A DNA stretch of 64,000 nucleotides from positions 1 through 64,000 of the forward strand of contig CAXBCR010000006.1 in the NCBI GenBank assembly GCA_963974475.1, read 5' to 3'. This stretch comes from CAJXZP01 sp963974475 (GTDB taxonomy: Bacteria; Bacteroidota; Bacteroidia; Flavobacteriales_G; Salibacteraceae). The position numbers and the translations under genes were made by a program. The notes under the pieces were generated by a model. It made no database searches and was not told the DNA's origin. It saw only the letters and a program-made list of their open reading frames with translations. Shown here in pieces: positions 17,256 through 26,777 of this stretch; positions within the stretch are counted from its first letter, which is position 1, and the number at the start of each line of letters is the position of its first letter.

Positions 17256-19478
17256 ATGAATAAGTTTATAATAATTTTAGTATTTGTCGCATTCCAAATA
17301 CCTTCTTTGGCTCAACAAGAGATTCAACAAAAGGCATATAAAACAGCTAAGATGAAGGTAGTAGACCCTAAGGAGGCACCTACAACCTATGCGCCACTTC
17401 TCAAAAACTTAGAAGCTCCTGCTCCAGGTGGTGACAGCTACAAATCTTTTTTAGGACAACAAAAAACGAAATCAGCCTTATTATTTCCGGGTACAAACAG
17501 AAAGACGGATTCCATCATTTTTGGAAATGCAGAAAACCCAATCGTATCCATGCAAATGCCTATGCGAAAATACATTGCCCAAATAGACCGAGAAGGCGTG
17601 TATTATGGTGGAACACCTTTAGATAATACCATGGCTACCAATGGTGATTATTTATTAGCGAGTGTGAATAGTTTTTTATGGGCGTACGATTTAAAAGGAG
17701 ACTCTAATTTATTTGTGGATGAATTTGGAAGTACCTACAACATCTCTTTTGCCCAATTTGGCAAAGATTACATCACCGACCCACAAGTGGAAGCTCCATT
17801 TGACCCCAAATTAATGATGATTCCCGGAAACCATAAATTTATTTTCATCTTTCTTTCCGGAAGAACGCCTACCAATTCAAAAATAATTGTTGGGTTTAGT
17901 ACTACAACCGACCCAAGAGATCCTTGGAATGTGTATATGCTCCCTGGAAACCCGCGAAATGTGGACCAATGGACAGACTTTCCGATGGCTGCATTTGATG
18001 ATAACAATCTGTACTTATCAATCAACTTATTAAAGGCGAACACATCTTGGCAAGCGGGTTTTAAAGGAAGTATCGTTTGGCAAGTACCGCTAATAGAAGG
18101 TTTTCAAGGCGACAGTTCGTTAAACACCGTGTGGTATGACAACATTACCTATAATGGAAGTAACATACGGAATTTAACTCCGGTGCAAGAAATAAATGGC
18201 GTGTATCATGAATTTGATAAGCTGCAAGATGGAATGACTTTTTACTCCAATAGAAACTTTGATATTCAAAACGATTCTTTATTCCAATTGGAAATTCGGA
18301 AAGAAAATCCATCACTTCCTTTAAAGCCTACGGTGTCTTTACTTCAGTTACCGAAGCCCTACGGAATGCCACCCAATGGAATCCAAGGAGATGATAATCC
18401 AAACGATCAAACAGACGGACTACAAACCAACGATGCGCGCTTTTTGAGAGCTATTAGTTATTTGTCGTTTGGCGGAGTGAAACATACCGAGTTTGTGGGT
18501 AACACCAAAAACTTCAGTTCAGGTAGGTCTGCAATTTATCATGGCATTATTACCGACACACCCAATTCTACGAACACAACAGGTTACGACAAAGAAATTA
18601 CTGCCAATGTTATTGGCGTAGATAGTCTTGATTTCGGTTACCCAGGCATTGCGCATGTAGTCACCTCATCAGGATGTTACGAAGGTTCATTAATTGGTTT
18701 TAACCATACCTCTGCCACCACATTTGCAGGTATTTCGGCTATCCGACATGATAATGTGGATGGTTATTCTGATATTATTCGATTGAAAGAAGGAGATAAC
18801 TACGTACGTAGAATTAGTGGTAGTTACGAACGATGGGGCGATTATTTTGGCATTCAAAGAGATTATAGTAATCCCGAAAGTGTGTATATGGCTGGATTTT
18901 ATGGCACAGAAAATCGTTCCTCATCTACTTGGTTTAGTAAACTTCATATTCCATCAGTAGGAGAATTAAGAACCGAAATCATTAAAGATAATGTGACCCA
19001 ATATTATGGTCCTGTTACGCTATTTACCGAAAATCAAGGCGGCTATCCTCCTTACACTTATTTATGGTCGGATTCTACTACGGAGTCGAGTAACTCGTTT
19101 TCTATGATTTATGACGACCCGAGTTTTACTTTATTTGAATCGGCTCCAAGTTTTGTTATTGTGACCGATTCTAAAGGTTGTAAAGTAGAAACCAATACCG
19201 AAAGTTATTCTTCCGACTTCCGTAACAATGCACTGTTTCCCAATCCGGTAACAAATTATTTCAGCATTACATTTCACACCTATTCCCCCACCAAAGGACG
19301 GTTTGAGATTTATGACATGGCTGGAAAAAGGGTCGTTGATTTAGGTGAACAAACCATCCAAGCGGGCAACAATGTCTTTTCATTTTCGGCTAGGCCTTTA
19401 GGAAAGGGAAGTTATTTTATACGAATTTCGGATGCGCAAGGCAATGAATTATCGCAAAAGTCGTTTATCAAACTTTAA
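17256..19478 (+). CDS. Large secreted protein with T9SS sorting domain
   Basis: 740 residues. Signal peptide (NKFIIILVFVAFQIPSLA, cut before QQ), a long middle region without a family I can name (about 90-580; repeated Gly/Asn/Asp-rich strand-turn segments that could form a propeller-like fold), a short SprB/PKD-like segment at about 585-640 (GPVTLFTENQGGYPPYTYLWSDST), and a T9SS type A sorting domain from LFPNPVTNYF to SFIKL. Probably a surface or released protein. It is followed after nine bases by the OmpA/choice-of-anchor L gene, so the pair likely forms an operon and may act together at the cell surface. Confidence 0.72.
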   Translation: MNKFIIILVFVAFQIPSLAQQEIQQKAYKTAKMKVVDPKEAPTTYAPLLKNLEAPAPGGDSYKSFLGQQKTKSALLFPGTNRKTDSIIFGNAENPIVSMQMPMRKYIAQIDREGVYYGGTPLDNTMATNGDYLLASVNSFLWAYDLKGDSNLFVDEFGSTYNISFAQFGKDYITDPQVEAPFDPKLMMIPGNHKFIFIFLSGRTPTNSKIIVGFSTTTDPRDPWNVYMLPGNPRNVDQWTDFPMAAFDDNNLYLSINLLKANTSWQAGFKGSIVWQVPLIEGFQGDSSLNTVWYDNITYNGSNIRNLTPVQEINGVYHEFDKLQDGMTFYSNRNFDIQNDSLFQLEIRKENPSLPLKPTVSLLQLPKPYGMPPNGIQGDDNPNDQTDGLQTNDARFLRAISYLSFGGVKHTEFVGNTKNFSSGRSAIYHGIITDTPNSTNTTGYDKEITANVIGVDSLDFGYPGIAHVVTSSGCYEGSLIGFNHTSATTFAGISAIRHDNVDGYSDIIRLKEGDNYVRRISGSYERWGDYFGIQRDYSNPESVYMAGFYGTENRSSSTWFSKLHIPSVGELRTEIIKDNVTQYYGPVTLFTENQGGYPPYTYLWSDSTTESSNSFSMIYDDPSFTLFESAPSFVIVTDSKGCKVETNTESYSSDFRNNALFPNPVTNYFSITFHTYSPTKGRFEIYDMAGKRVVDLGEQTIQAGNNVFSFSARPLGKGSYFIRISDAQGNELSQKSFIKL

Positions 19479-19487
19479 ACTACACTT

Positions 19488-20753
19488 TTGAAAAACGCGA
19501 TTATCCTTTCCATCTTTACTTTACTATCCCAGTATGCCTTTTCACAGCTACGTGTAGACATTTACCCTACCGAGGAGTATATGATTCAAAAAATGCTTTT
19601 GAGTGATTCAACCGTAAAGATATGGAACATTCAATTTGTAGGTGCACATGATGCACGAGGACTTTTTTATAGTAAAAATACACCCATCCCAATTTCAGAA
19701 GGAATATTGCTTTCAACCGGAAATGCGGTGAGTGCCCAAGGACCTAATAAAGGCGTTGGTTTCACTACCTCTCATTTTACAAAAGGAGATAAAGATTTGC
19801 ATTTTTTGGCAAAATTTAAAACTTATGATGCCACATATATTTCATTTGATTTTCAACCTACCCAAGATATTATTCGTTTTAATTATGTTTTTGCATCAGA
19901 AGAATATCCTGAATATGTAGGATCTTCATTTAATGATGTGTTTGGTTTTTTTCTTACGGATTTAACCACAGGAGAAATTACCAATTTAGCCGTCATACCG
20001 AATACAAATTTTCCTATTACAGTCAACAACATCAACCACAAGACCCGAGAGAATTTTTATATTGAAAATTCCAAAGGAAAAGATGCCCTCATTGAATTTG
20101 ATGGGTTAACCAAAAAACTAATCGCCTATAGTATTGTCAAGCCAGGAAATAAATATCGCATAAAAATAGCGATTGCCGATGTGGCCGATGACGCGTTTGA
20201 TTCTGGCGTATTTTTAGAAGGTAAATCATTACGCAGCGAAAATAAAAAAGACTTTTTCGACCATAATCAAGATTATTTTGAGGCCTTTTCTACGGCTTCT
20301 TTAGAACCTGTAGTGGACCAAATAACACCAGAAAAAATAGCTCCTTTGGATAAAGAAAAACCGAGCATTGAAGTACCAGAAGTCAAAGAGCAAATTAAAA
20401 ACACAACTCCTAAAACTAATAAATTAGACTCTATAACCATCTATTTTGATTTTGACAAAAAAGTACCTACACCATTCGAATTAAAGCGCCTAACGGCTGA
20501 ACTTAATAATCTAAATCTTGCTAATTATACCATGCAGGTTAAAGGCCATACCGACCAAAAAGGTACGGATAAGTATAACCAAAATCTTTCTGAAAACAGA
20601 GCTGAATATATAGCTAATTGGCTATTTAAAAACTACCAAATAAAACCTAAAACAACGCAAGGTTTTTCATATCATCGATTGGCTAACCCTAAAAACGACC
20701 CCCATTCTCGATCCAAAAACCGCAGGGTCACTATATATTTACATTCAAAATAA
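19488..20753 (+). CDS. Choice-of-anchor L / OmpA-family fusion protein
   Basis: 421 residues starting at a TTG codon; no earlier or nearby ATG gives the signal peptide (KNAIILSIFTLLSQYAFS, cut before Q). The N-terminal half (about 20-260) is a choice-of-anchor L domain: ISEGILLSTGNA, FVFASEEYPEYV-like FNYVFASEEYPEY, SFNDVFGFFL. A Pro/Glu/Lys linker (about 275-310) leads to an OmpA C-terminal peptidoglycan-binding domain (ITIYFDFDKK, VKGHTDQKGTDKYN, LSENRAEYIANWL, SKNRRV). It should anchor in the periplasm to peptidoglycan. Pairing this adhesin-like domain with OmpA is unusual. It follows the T9SS gene by nine bases. Confidence 0.8.
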   Translation: MKNAIILSIFTLLSQYAFSQLRVDIYPTEEYMIQKMLLSDSTVKIWNIQFVGAHDARGLFYSKNTPIPISEGILLSTGNAVSAQGPNKGVGFTTSHFTKGDKDLHFLAKFKTYDATYISFDFQPTQDIIRFNYVFASEEYPEYVGSSFNDVFGFFLTDLTTGEITNLAVIPNTNFPITVNNINHKTRENFYIENSKGKDALIEFDGLTKKLIAYSIVKPGNKYRIKIAIADVADDAFDSGVFLEGKSLRSENKKDFFDHNQDYFEAFSTASLEPVVDQITPEKIAPLDKEKPSIEVPEVKEQIKNTTPKTNKLDSITIYFDFDKKVPTPFELKRLTAELNNLNLANYTMQVKGHTDQKGTDKYNQNLSENRAEYIANWLFKNYQIKPKTTQGFSYHRLANPKNDPHSRSKNRRVTIYLHSK

Positions 20754-20776
20754 CCAAAGTTTGGTCGACAAAAGAC

Positions 20777-20807
20777 TTGTTTATCTTCAGACTAAGTCTT
20801 ACTTTCG
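20777..20807 (+). promoter_or_regulatory. Promoter of first universal stress protein gene
   Basis: TTG (20777-20779), 20-base spacer, TACTTTCG (20800-20807): one mismatch to TAnnTTTG. An inverted repeat AAGACTT (20772-20778) / AAGTCTT (20794-20800) brackets the spacer and could be an operator. A second perfect small dyad, ACCAAAGTTTGGT, lies upstream at 20753-20765. Start codon 29 bases downstream. Confidence 0.45.
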
Positions 20808-20835
20808 ACAAGATAAAACATAAAACACTTTCTTC

Positions 20836-21660
20836 ATGGAACATCATCATAAAATAGCGGTAAGCGTAGATTTCAAAGAGACTTCGCGCCATTCCTTTTC
20901 TGAGTCTCTGTATTTAGCTAAAAGAGCCGACTTAGAGGTGGTTATCGTGCATGTAAATACAGATCCTTCCAAAACCGAGGCAGATTTCAATATATTGATT
21001 TCTGAAATGATTGCCGAAAATGGGGTTGAAGCCGAAGGGGTGAAAATTTCGAACCGTATCATTCCGGGTGAATCGGGAGAGATTGTTGAACGATTAGCAC
21101 GAACCATAGATCAAATTGATCCATTGTATGTGGTAGTAGGCTATGAAATCAAACATGGTATGGGACGTTTTTTAGGTCCTAATATCACTAAGATAATTTA
21201 TGAAACCAAGTATCCTGTAATTGCCTTGAAAAACATGGAGACTTTGAAAGAATTGACTACCTTATATTTTCCATTAACATTGGATCAATATTCTCGTCAA
21301 AAAACCAACATCTCTATCAAATTTTGTAAAGACATGGGCTTGCAGTTTAATCTATTACCGCTGCGGGTTAACAACACCAAAAAAGATAACGTTCACCAAG
21401 AAATCATCACCAACAACATGATTAAGAAATTGGAGGAACATGAGCTAAAATATACCGTTGAATGGGAAGATGGAAAAGAAGAAGTGAACTTATTGCTGGA
21501 AAAAACAGCCGAAGACAACACCGGTATTGTATCGGTAGTATTTGAAAGTTCTCCCGATTTCTTAGATAATTTCAGGACCACCAGAGAAGAAAAACTTTTG
21601 AAACAAACGGAGGATCCGTTACTTATCGTAAAATCACACCACAGTCCGTTTTTATACTAA
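20836..21660 (+). CDS. Universal stress protein family protein (copy 1)
   Basis: 274 residues, a tandem UspA-like architecture. The first domain (about 5-135) is a typical Usp Rossmann fold (KIAVSVDFKETSRHS, EVVIVHVNTD, YVVVGYE, YPVIALK). The second half (about 140-274) is more divergent and ends VKSHHSPFLY. The ATP-binding glycine pattern (G-x2-G-x9-G) is not cleanly conserved. Cytoplasmic. The next gene is a paralogue, sharing segments such as LDNFRTTREE and the LIVKSHHSP ending. Usp proteins respond to starvation, oxidative or energy stress; the specific role here is unknown. Confidence 0.85.
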   Translation: MEHHHKIAVSVDFKETSRHSFSESLYLAKRADLEVVIVHVNTDPSKTEADFNILISEMIAENGVEAEGVKISNRIIPGESGEIVERLARTIDQIDPLYVVVGYEIKHGMGRFLGPNITKIIYETKYPVIALKNMETLKELTTLYFPLTLDQYSRQKTNISIKFCKDMGLQFNLLPLRVNNTKKDNVHQEIITNNMIKKLEEHELKYTVEWEDGKEEVNLLLEKTAEDNTGIVSVVFESSPDFLDNFRTTREEKLLKQTEDPLLIVKSHHSPFLY

Positions 21661-21671
21661 AACATTGTAAA

Positions 21672-21700
21672 AAGTCTGAGAATCAACTCAGACTTTTTTT
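21672..21700 (+). terminator. Intrinsic terminator after universal stress protein copy 1
   Basis: Stem AAGTCTGAG / CTCAGACTT, 6-base loop, then seven T residues. Twelve bases past the stop codon, so the two Usp paralogues are separate transcripts. Confidence 0.9.
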
Positions 21701-21721
21701 GTTATCCCCACTCAATTAATT

Positions 21722-21752
21722 TTGCCAGAATCTATTTTAAATAATATTTTCG
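21722..21752 (+). promoter_or_regulatory. Promoter of second universal stress protein gene
   Basis: TTG (21722-21724), 20-base spacer, TATTTTCG (21745-21752). The spacing and the TTTCG ending are the same as at the promoter of copy 1. Start codon 22 bases downstream. Confidence 0.45.
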
Positions 21753-21773
21753 CCAATATAAAATAAACCAAAT

Positions 21774-22592
21774 ATGGACGTTTGTAAAAGGATTGCTGTC
21801 CCAATCGATTTTAATAAAGCTTCAGTACATGCATTGGGAGAAGCAATGTATTTAGCCCAAAAAAATAATGCGGAGGTAATTCTCATTCATGTGAATGCGG
21901 ATTCTACCAAAACGGAAAGATACTTTGAAGAAAAAATTCGGGAAGTAATCGAATCACATAGCGATGTAAACGAAAACATCGACATTAGCTGGAGAATTGT
22001 CCCTGGACACAAGGGCAATTTAGTACGTCAAATAGCAAAAACCATCGACCAAATTGAACCGCTATTTATTGTGGTAGGATACGATGTGAAATCCAAATTT
22101 GCTTTGGGTCCAAATATTAAAGATATAGTGTACCAAACCAATTATCCGGTAATCGCGCTTAAGAGTGGTGAAACGGTTAGACAGGTTAATTCTATTCTGT
22201 TTCCATTAACATTGGAGCCTAATTCTCGTCAAAAAACCAATATTTCCATAAAAATCGCTAAAGATTTAGGACTAAAAATTGTGTTGTTTGCGATGCGTTT
22301 AAAAAACACTAAACGCGATGACGTAACCGAAAAATTAATCGTTAACAACTTAACAGAAAAATTTGAGGAAAATAAAATCCCATACTCTGTAGATTGGGCG
22401 GAAGGAAAAGACGCCATCGATTTAATTTTGGACCGCACTAATTATAACAAAACAGAGCTGATTGGAATTGTATTTGAAAGTTCCCCAGAATTTTTAGATA
22501 ATTTTAGAACCACTCGAGAAGAACGTGTTTTGCAAAAAAACACCAATCCTTTACTCATTGTAAAATCGCATCATAGTCCTTATATTTATTAA
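21774..22592 (+). CDS. Universal stress protein family protein (copy 2)
   Basis: 272 residues, a paralogue of the preceding gene along its whole length (VPIDFNKASVHAL, EVILIHVNADSTKTE, IDQIEPLFIVVGYD, LDNFRTTREE, LIVKSHHSPYIY). The same two-domain layout: one clear UspA domain, one divergent half. Cytoplasmic. Each copy has its own promoter and terminator, so the duplication includes regulatory DNA. The conserved His-His-Ser-Pro tail of both copies is notable; its role is unknown. Confidence 0.85.
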   Translation: MDVCKRIAVPIDFNKASVHALGEAMYLAQKNNAEVILIHVNADSTKTERYFEEKIREVIESHSDVNENIDISWRIVPGHKGNLVRQIAKTIDQIEPLFIVVGYDVKSKFALGPNIKDIVYQTNYPVIALKSGETVRQVNSILFPLTLEPNSRQKTNISIKIAKDLGLKIVLFAMRLKNTKRDDVTEKLIVNNLTEKFEENKIPYSVDWAEGKDAIDLILDRTNYNKTELIGIVFESSPEFLDNFRTTREERVLQKNTNPLLIVKSHHSPYIY

Positions 22593-22610
22593 GAGACACA
22601 AAAAAGCCTT

Positions 22611-22647
22611 AAAGCCAGAACAAGCATCATTTGTTCTGGCTTTTTTT
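22611..22647 (+). terminator. Intrinsic terminator after universal stress protein copy 2
   Basis: Perfect 13-bp stem AAAGCCAGAACAA / TTGTTCTGGCTTT with 7-base loop at 22611-22643, T-run to 22647. Confidence 0.9.
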
Positions 22648-22755
22648 ATGTCTAAAAATCTGATTTACCGTTGATAAAAAAAAAGACATTATTCGTGAAA
22701 CCTGATGTATATTGCGGCAACAAAATAGCGTGTAAAACACATTTAAAATTCGATT

Positions 22756-24921
22756 ATGTTTAAAACAAAATTTATTGCTCTTTCACTATTTTTTGCTTCT
22801 TCCATTGCTGTTATAGCACAGAACAAGAGCATTACCTTCGATAATTTATACACCAATCACACATTTAATCCTGAACGGGTTTGGGGACTTCGCTCCATGA
22901 ACGATGGGTCTTTTTACACTTCTATTTCGTATGCTAAAGGTTACCAAGAAATCATCAAGTATTCGTATAATACCAGTGATTCTGTAGCCACCATTTTCAG
23001 CATGAATGGCGTTACAGAATTCAAAAATTTTGCAGGATATGCATTTTCTTCCGATGATTCCAAAATACTGTTTACTACAGATGTAGAAAAAATTTACCGT
23101 CATTCTACTCGTGAAACGGTTTGGGTGTACGACCTCAAAACGAAGGAGATGACTAACATCTCTGAAAACGGTAAACAAAGCTATACCACTTTTTCTCCCG
23201 ATGCTTCCAAAGTGGCATTTGTGAGTGAAAACAACCTTTTCGTGTATGATTTAGCATCAAAAATCCAAACAAAAGTAACCTCCGATGGAATGTTTAATAA
23301 AATCATTAATGGATCTACCGATTGGGTATATGAAGAAGAGTTTGGGTTCGACAAAGGTTTTGCTTGGTCTCCCGACAACAAACACATTGCGTATTACAAA
23401 TTTGATGAAAGTAACGTGAAAGAGTTTAACATGATTATGTATCAACATCAACTCTACCCTAGTGATTACCGTTTCAAATACCCTAAAGCAGGAGAAGAAA
23501 ATTCAAAAGTTTCTATTTACGTGTATAATTTGAAAAAAGATAAATCTACCAAAGTAGAACTTCCGGAAGTAGAATACATTCCTAGAATTAAATGGGCTTC
23601 CGCGCGTAATTTAGCGCTTCAAACACTGAATCGCCATCAAAACGAACTAAACGTGTATTTCCATGATGTGAAATCAAATAAATCATTTGCCATTTATACG
23701 GAGACTTCCGAAACCTACACCGAAGTGATTGAAGATTGGTTCTTTTTAACCGATTTAAAAGCCATGCTATTTACGAGTGAAAAAGATGGGTACAAACATA
23801 TTTATTCGCTTAATTATGAAAACAAATTAGTAACCCCGGTTACCTCTGGCGAATGGGATATAACCAGTTTTTATGGTGTTCAAGATGCTACACAAACTGT
23901 TTATTATCAATCTGCTCAAAGCTCCCCTACCGAGCGAGATATTTACCAAACAAATATGCGAGATGGTGTTACCATGAAAATGTCTAAGAAAAAAGGCTGG
24001 AACGATGCCGCTTTTTCTAGCAACTTCATGTATTACATCAATACCTATTCTAATGCCAACCAACCGTATGAAATTTCAATTAATTTAGAAGATGGATTGC
24101 AATTAGCCTCTTTGGTGGATAACAAACCACTGATAGATACTTTGGCTAACTATGGAATTTCAAACAAAGAATTTTTTACCATCCCTACTCCAAACGGTAC
24201 AGAATTAAACGCATGGATAATTAAACCTCAGGATTTTGATGAAACCAAAAAATACCCGGTATTACTTACCATTTATGGTGGACCAGGTATTCAAACAGTG
24301 AAAAACGCTTGGGATTATGGAATGATGTGGCACCACATGTTAGCGCAAAAAGGCTACATCGTAGTTTCGGTAGACAATAGAGGAACAGGAGCTAGAGGAG
24401 CCAAATTTAAAAAAGTAACCTACCAGCAATTGGGTAAATTGGAACTGGAAGATTACATTGAAACGGCCAAATACTTAGGCGCTCAAAACTATATTGACTC
24501 TACCCGAATTGGAATTTGGGGATGGAGCTATGGCGGATACATGTCAACCCTTGCTATTTCCAAAGGTGCCGACTATTTTAAGACGGCTATTGCAGTTGCT
24601 CCGGTAACCAATTGGAGATATTACGATAATATTTATACCGAAAGATACATGCGTACTCCACAAGAAAATCCAAATGGATATGATGACAATTCGCCTATCA
24701 ACTTTGTAAATCAAATTACCGGAAATTACCTACTGGTGCATGGAACTGCCGATGATAACGTTCATTTTCAGAATACTGCAGAACTAGTAAGCGCCTTGGT
24801 AAAAGCAGATGTACAGTATGATTTTTACATGTATACCGACAAAAACCATAGCATTTATGGCGGGAACACACGGAAACATTTGTACAAAAAATTCACCAAC
24901 TTTTTACTAGAGAAACTATAA
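22756..24921 (+). CDS. Prolyl oligopeptidase family S9 peptidase (DPP4-like)
   Basis: 721 residues. Signal peptide (cut after VIAQ), a DPP4-type eight-bladed propeller (about 40-450; substrate Glu pair in YEEEFGFDKGFAW) and a C-terminal alpha/beta hydrolase. The nucleophile is Ser591 in GWSYGGYMS, the acid is in HGTADDNVH, and the His is in KNHSIYGG. It is exported and should remove X-Pro or X-Ala dipeptides from peptides in the periplasm. The next gene is a POT-family di/tripeptide importer with its own promoter, so the two plausibly form a peptide-scavenging pair. Strong family match. Confidence 0.93.
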   Translation: MFKTKFIALSLFFASSIAVIAQNKSITFDNLYTNHTFNPERVWGLRSMNDGSFYTSISYAKGYQEIIKYSYNTSDSVATIFSMNGVTEFKNFAGYAFSSDDSKILFTTDVEKIYRHSTRETVWVYDLKTKEMTNISENGKQSYTTFSPDASKVAFVSENNLFVYDLASKIQTKVTSDGMFNKIINGSTDWVYEEEFGFDKGFAWSPDNKHIAYYKFDESNVKEFNMIMYQHQLYPSDYRFKYPKAGEENSKVSIYVYNLKKDKSTKVELPEVEYIPRIKWASARNLALQTLNRHQNELNVYFHDVKSNKSFAIYTETSETYTEVIEDWFFLTDLKAMLFTSEKDGYKHIYSLNYENKLVTPVTSGEWDITSFYGVQDATQTVYYQSAQSSPTERDIYQTNMRDGVTMKMSKKKGWNDAAFSSNFMYYINTYSNANQPYEISINLEDGLQLASLVDNKPLIDTLANYGISNKEFFTIPTPNGTELNAWIIKPQDFDETKKYPVLLTIYGGPGIQTVKNAWDYGMMWHHMLAQKGYIVVSVDNRGTGARGAKFKKVTYQQLGKLELEDYIETAKYLGAQNYIDSTRIGIWGWSYGGYMSTLAISKGADYFKTAIAVAPVTNWRYYDNIYTERYMRTPQENPNGYDDNSPINFVNQITGNYLLVHGTADDNVHFQNTAELVSALVKADVQYDFYMYTDKNHSIYGGNTRKHLYKKFTNFLLEKL

Positions 24922-24933
24922 CTTAACTACACG

Positions 24934-24962
24934 TTGTAGGGTCAATAGATTTGATATATTTG
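24934..24962 (+). promoter_or_regulatory. Promoter of the peptide transporter gene
   Basis: TTG (24934-24936), 18-base spacer, TATATTTG (24955-24962): full consensus match, 29 bases before the ATG at 24992. Confidence 0.65.
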
Positions 24963-24991
24963 GAAATCTTAAAACAAAAACAAAAAACATC

Positions 24992-26683
24992 ATGAGCGAT
25001 CAAGCACTAGAAGGTTCGAATGAAGAAATTCACTCTAAACCATTACGAGACAAACACCCTAAGGGTCTGTATACCCTTTTTGCTACAGAAATGTGGGAAA
25101 GGTTCAGTTACTATGGAATGCGTTCTTTATTTACGCTGTATTTAACCGCTGAATTAGTTTCAGATGGTTTTGGTTTATCAAGACAAGAGGCATTAGAGTT
25201 ATACGCCATCTTTACCGGACTGGTTTACCTTACACCGATTATTGGTGGGTGGGTTGCCGACAATCTTTTAGGGCAACGTAAAACCATTTATATTGGTGGT
25301 TTAGTAATGGCCGTGGGTCAATTCTTACTTGCTGCAAGTGCTTTTATGGCACAAGACTTAGATGCAGAATCGCGAAACTTTTTGTTCAATTTTGGATTAG
25401 GCGTATTAATTATAGGTAACGGTTTCTTCAAGCCAAATATCTCCACTATTGTAGGTGAGTTTTATGATGATAATGACCCGATGAAAGATGCGGCATTTAA
25501 CATCTTTTACTTAGGTATCAACTTGGGCGCTATTTTAGGTACTTTCATTGCAGGTGGACTAGGTGAAAACGTAAACTGGGGTTACGGATTTTTAGCTGCT
25601 GGTATTGGTATGGTATTGAGTGTTATCTGGTTAAATTTCAAAGAAGAAACGTTAGAGATTTTTGGTTTAGCTCCTAACTCAGAAAAAGGTAGTACACGGA
25701 TTACTAAAAAAGATTGGGGTCATGTAATGACCTATACTGTGGGATTAATTTTTGGAACTTTAGCACTAATTTTCGTTTGGGGAATGATTCCAGAAAATAT
25801 TACTGGTCAAATTACCAAAGTAGGGTTTGCCATATTAATTCTGGGTTTAGCTTATGTTATAATTCGAGGTATTCAGAAAGAAAACTGGCAAAAACCATTT
25901 TCAATTTCTGTAGGTTTTGTACTACTATTTTTTGTTCTCGATTATTCTTGGGATACAATTCCAGAATCATTTAGAATATATCTTGTTTACGCAATTGTTG
26001 GAATACTTTTGATTGGTCTAATTGCTTTACTTGTAGGTAAAAATAGTGAATGGAGTCGTATGGGTGTAATTATTACGCTCGCAATTTTCAATATAGTATT
26101 TTGGGCAGGTTTTGAACAAGCCGGTGGTACATTTAACCTATTTGCAAAAGAGAATACCAACCGAATTATAGGTGGCTGGGAAATGCCTGCAACTTGGTTT
26201 CAAAATGTAAATTCTTTGGTCATCCTGATAGGAGCTCCTTTATTCTCCTTACTATGGTTAAAACTTGATAAAATCAAGTATAATCCAAGAACGCCAATAA
26301 AATTTGCAATTGGTCTTCTAATAGGTGCATTAGCCTTTTATGTAATGAGCGGTGCAAAAACTATTGCCGATACAGGAGCATTAGTCTCTCCTCTTTGGTT
26401 AGTAGCTGTATACGTTTTACTTACGTTGGGTGAGTTAATGTTATCTCCTATTGGTCTTTCAATGATTACAAAACTAGCTCCAAGAAATTTAGTTTCGGTA
26501 GTAATGGGCTTGTGGATGGCAAGTTTTGCAGCAGGTAATTACGTTGCGGGTATGCTTGAAGGAATTTTGGTAAAATACGATTTTGAGTTGTATCCATTTA
26601 TCACCATGATTATGTTAGGCTCTGGAGTTGCATTATTGGTAATCTCTCCATTTTTGAATAAAGCAATGAAAGGAATACACTAG
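24992..26683 (+). CDS. Proton-dependent oligopeptide (POT/PTR2) transporter
   Basis: 563 residues, about 12-14 hydrophobic helices, POT family of the major facilitator superfamily. The proton-coupling motif ExxERFxYY is present as EMWERFSYYGMR (about 29-40), with the PTR2 signature region GNGFFKPNISTIVGEFY. It imports di- and tripeptides with protons across the inner membrane. It directly follows a DPP4-type peptidase that would generate dipeptides, which supports the role. A full promoter and a strong terminator make it a single-gene unit. The C-terminus is intact. Confidence 0.93.
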   Translation: MSDQALEGSNEEIHSKPLRDKHPKGLYTLFATEMWERFSYYGMRSLFTLYLTAELVSDGFGLSRQEALELYAIFTGLVYLTPIIGGWVADNLLGQRKTIYIGGLVMAVGQFLLAASAFMAQDLDAESRNFLFNFGLGVLIIGNGFFKPNISTIVGEFYDDNDPMKDAAFNIFYLGINLGAILGTFIAGGLGENVNWGYGFLAAGIGMVLSVIWLNFKEETLEIFGLAPNSEKGSTRITKKDWGHVMTYTVGLIFGTLALIFVWGMIPENITGQITKVGFAILILGLAYVIIRGIQKENWQKPFSISVGFVLLFFVLDYSWDTIPESFRIYLVYAIVGILLIGLIALLVGKNSEWSRMGVIITLAIFNIVFWAGFEQAGGTFNLFAKENTNRIIGGWEMPATWFQNVNSLVILIGAPLFSLLWLKLDKIKYNPRTPIKFAIGLLIGALAFYVMSGAKTIADTGALVSPLWLVAVYVLLTLGELMLSPIGLSMITKLAPRNLVSVVMGLWMASFAAGNYVAGMLEGILVKYDFELYPFITMIMLGSGVALLVISPFLNKAMKGIH

Positions 26684-26709
26684 TTTTCCTAAAAATACTG
26701 TTAAACAAG

Positions 26710-26740
26710 AAGGACGAAACTGAAAAGTTTCGTCCTTTTT
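26710..26740 (+). terminator. Intrinsic terminator after the peptide transporter
   Basis: Perfect 12-bp stem AAGGACGAAACT / AGTTTCGTCCTT with tetraloop GAAA, then T residues. Confidence 0.92.
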
Positions 26741-26752
26741 AATTTATAAAGT

Positions 26753-26760
26753 TAAATTTG
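26753..26760 (+). promoter_or_regulatory. Candidate -7 box for the thioredoxin pair
   Basis: TAAATTTG matches TAnnTTTG, 17 bases before the ATG; the leader would be very short. No TTG at -33. Confidence 0.4.
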
Positions 26761-26777
26761 AGCCAAATACAAAAATT

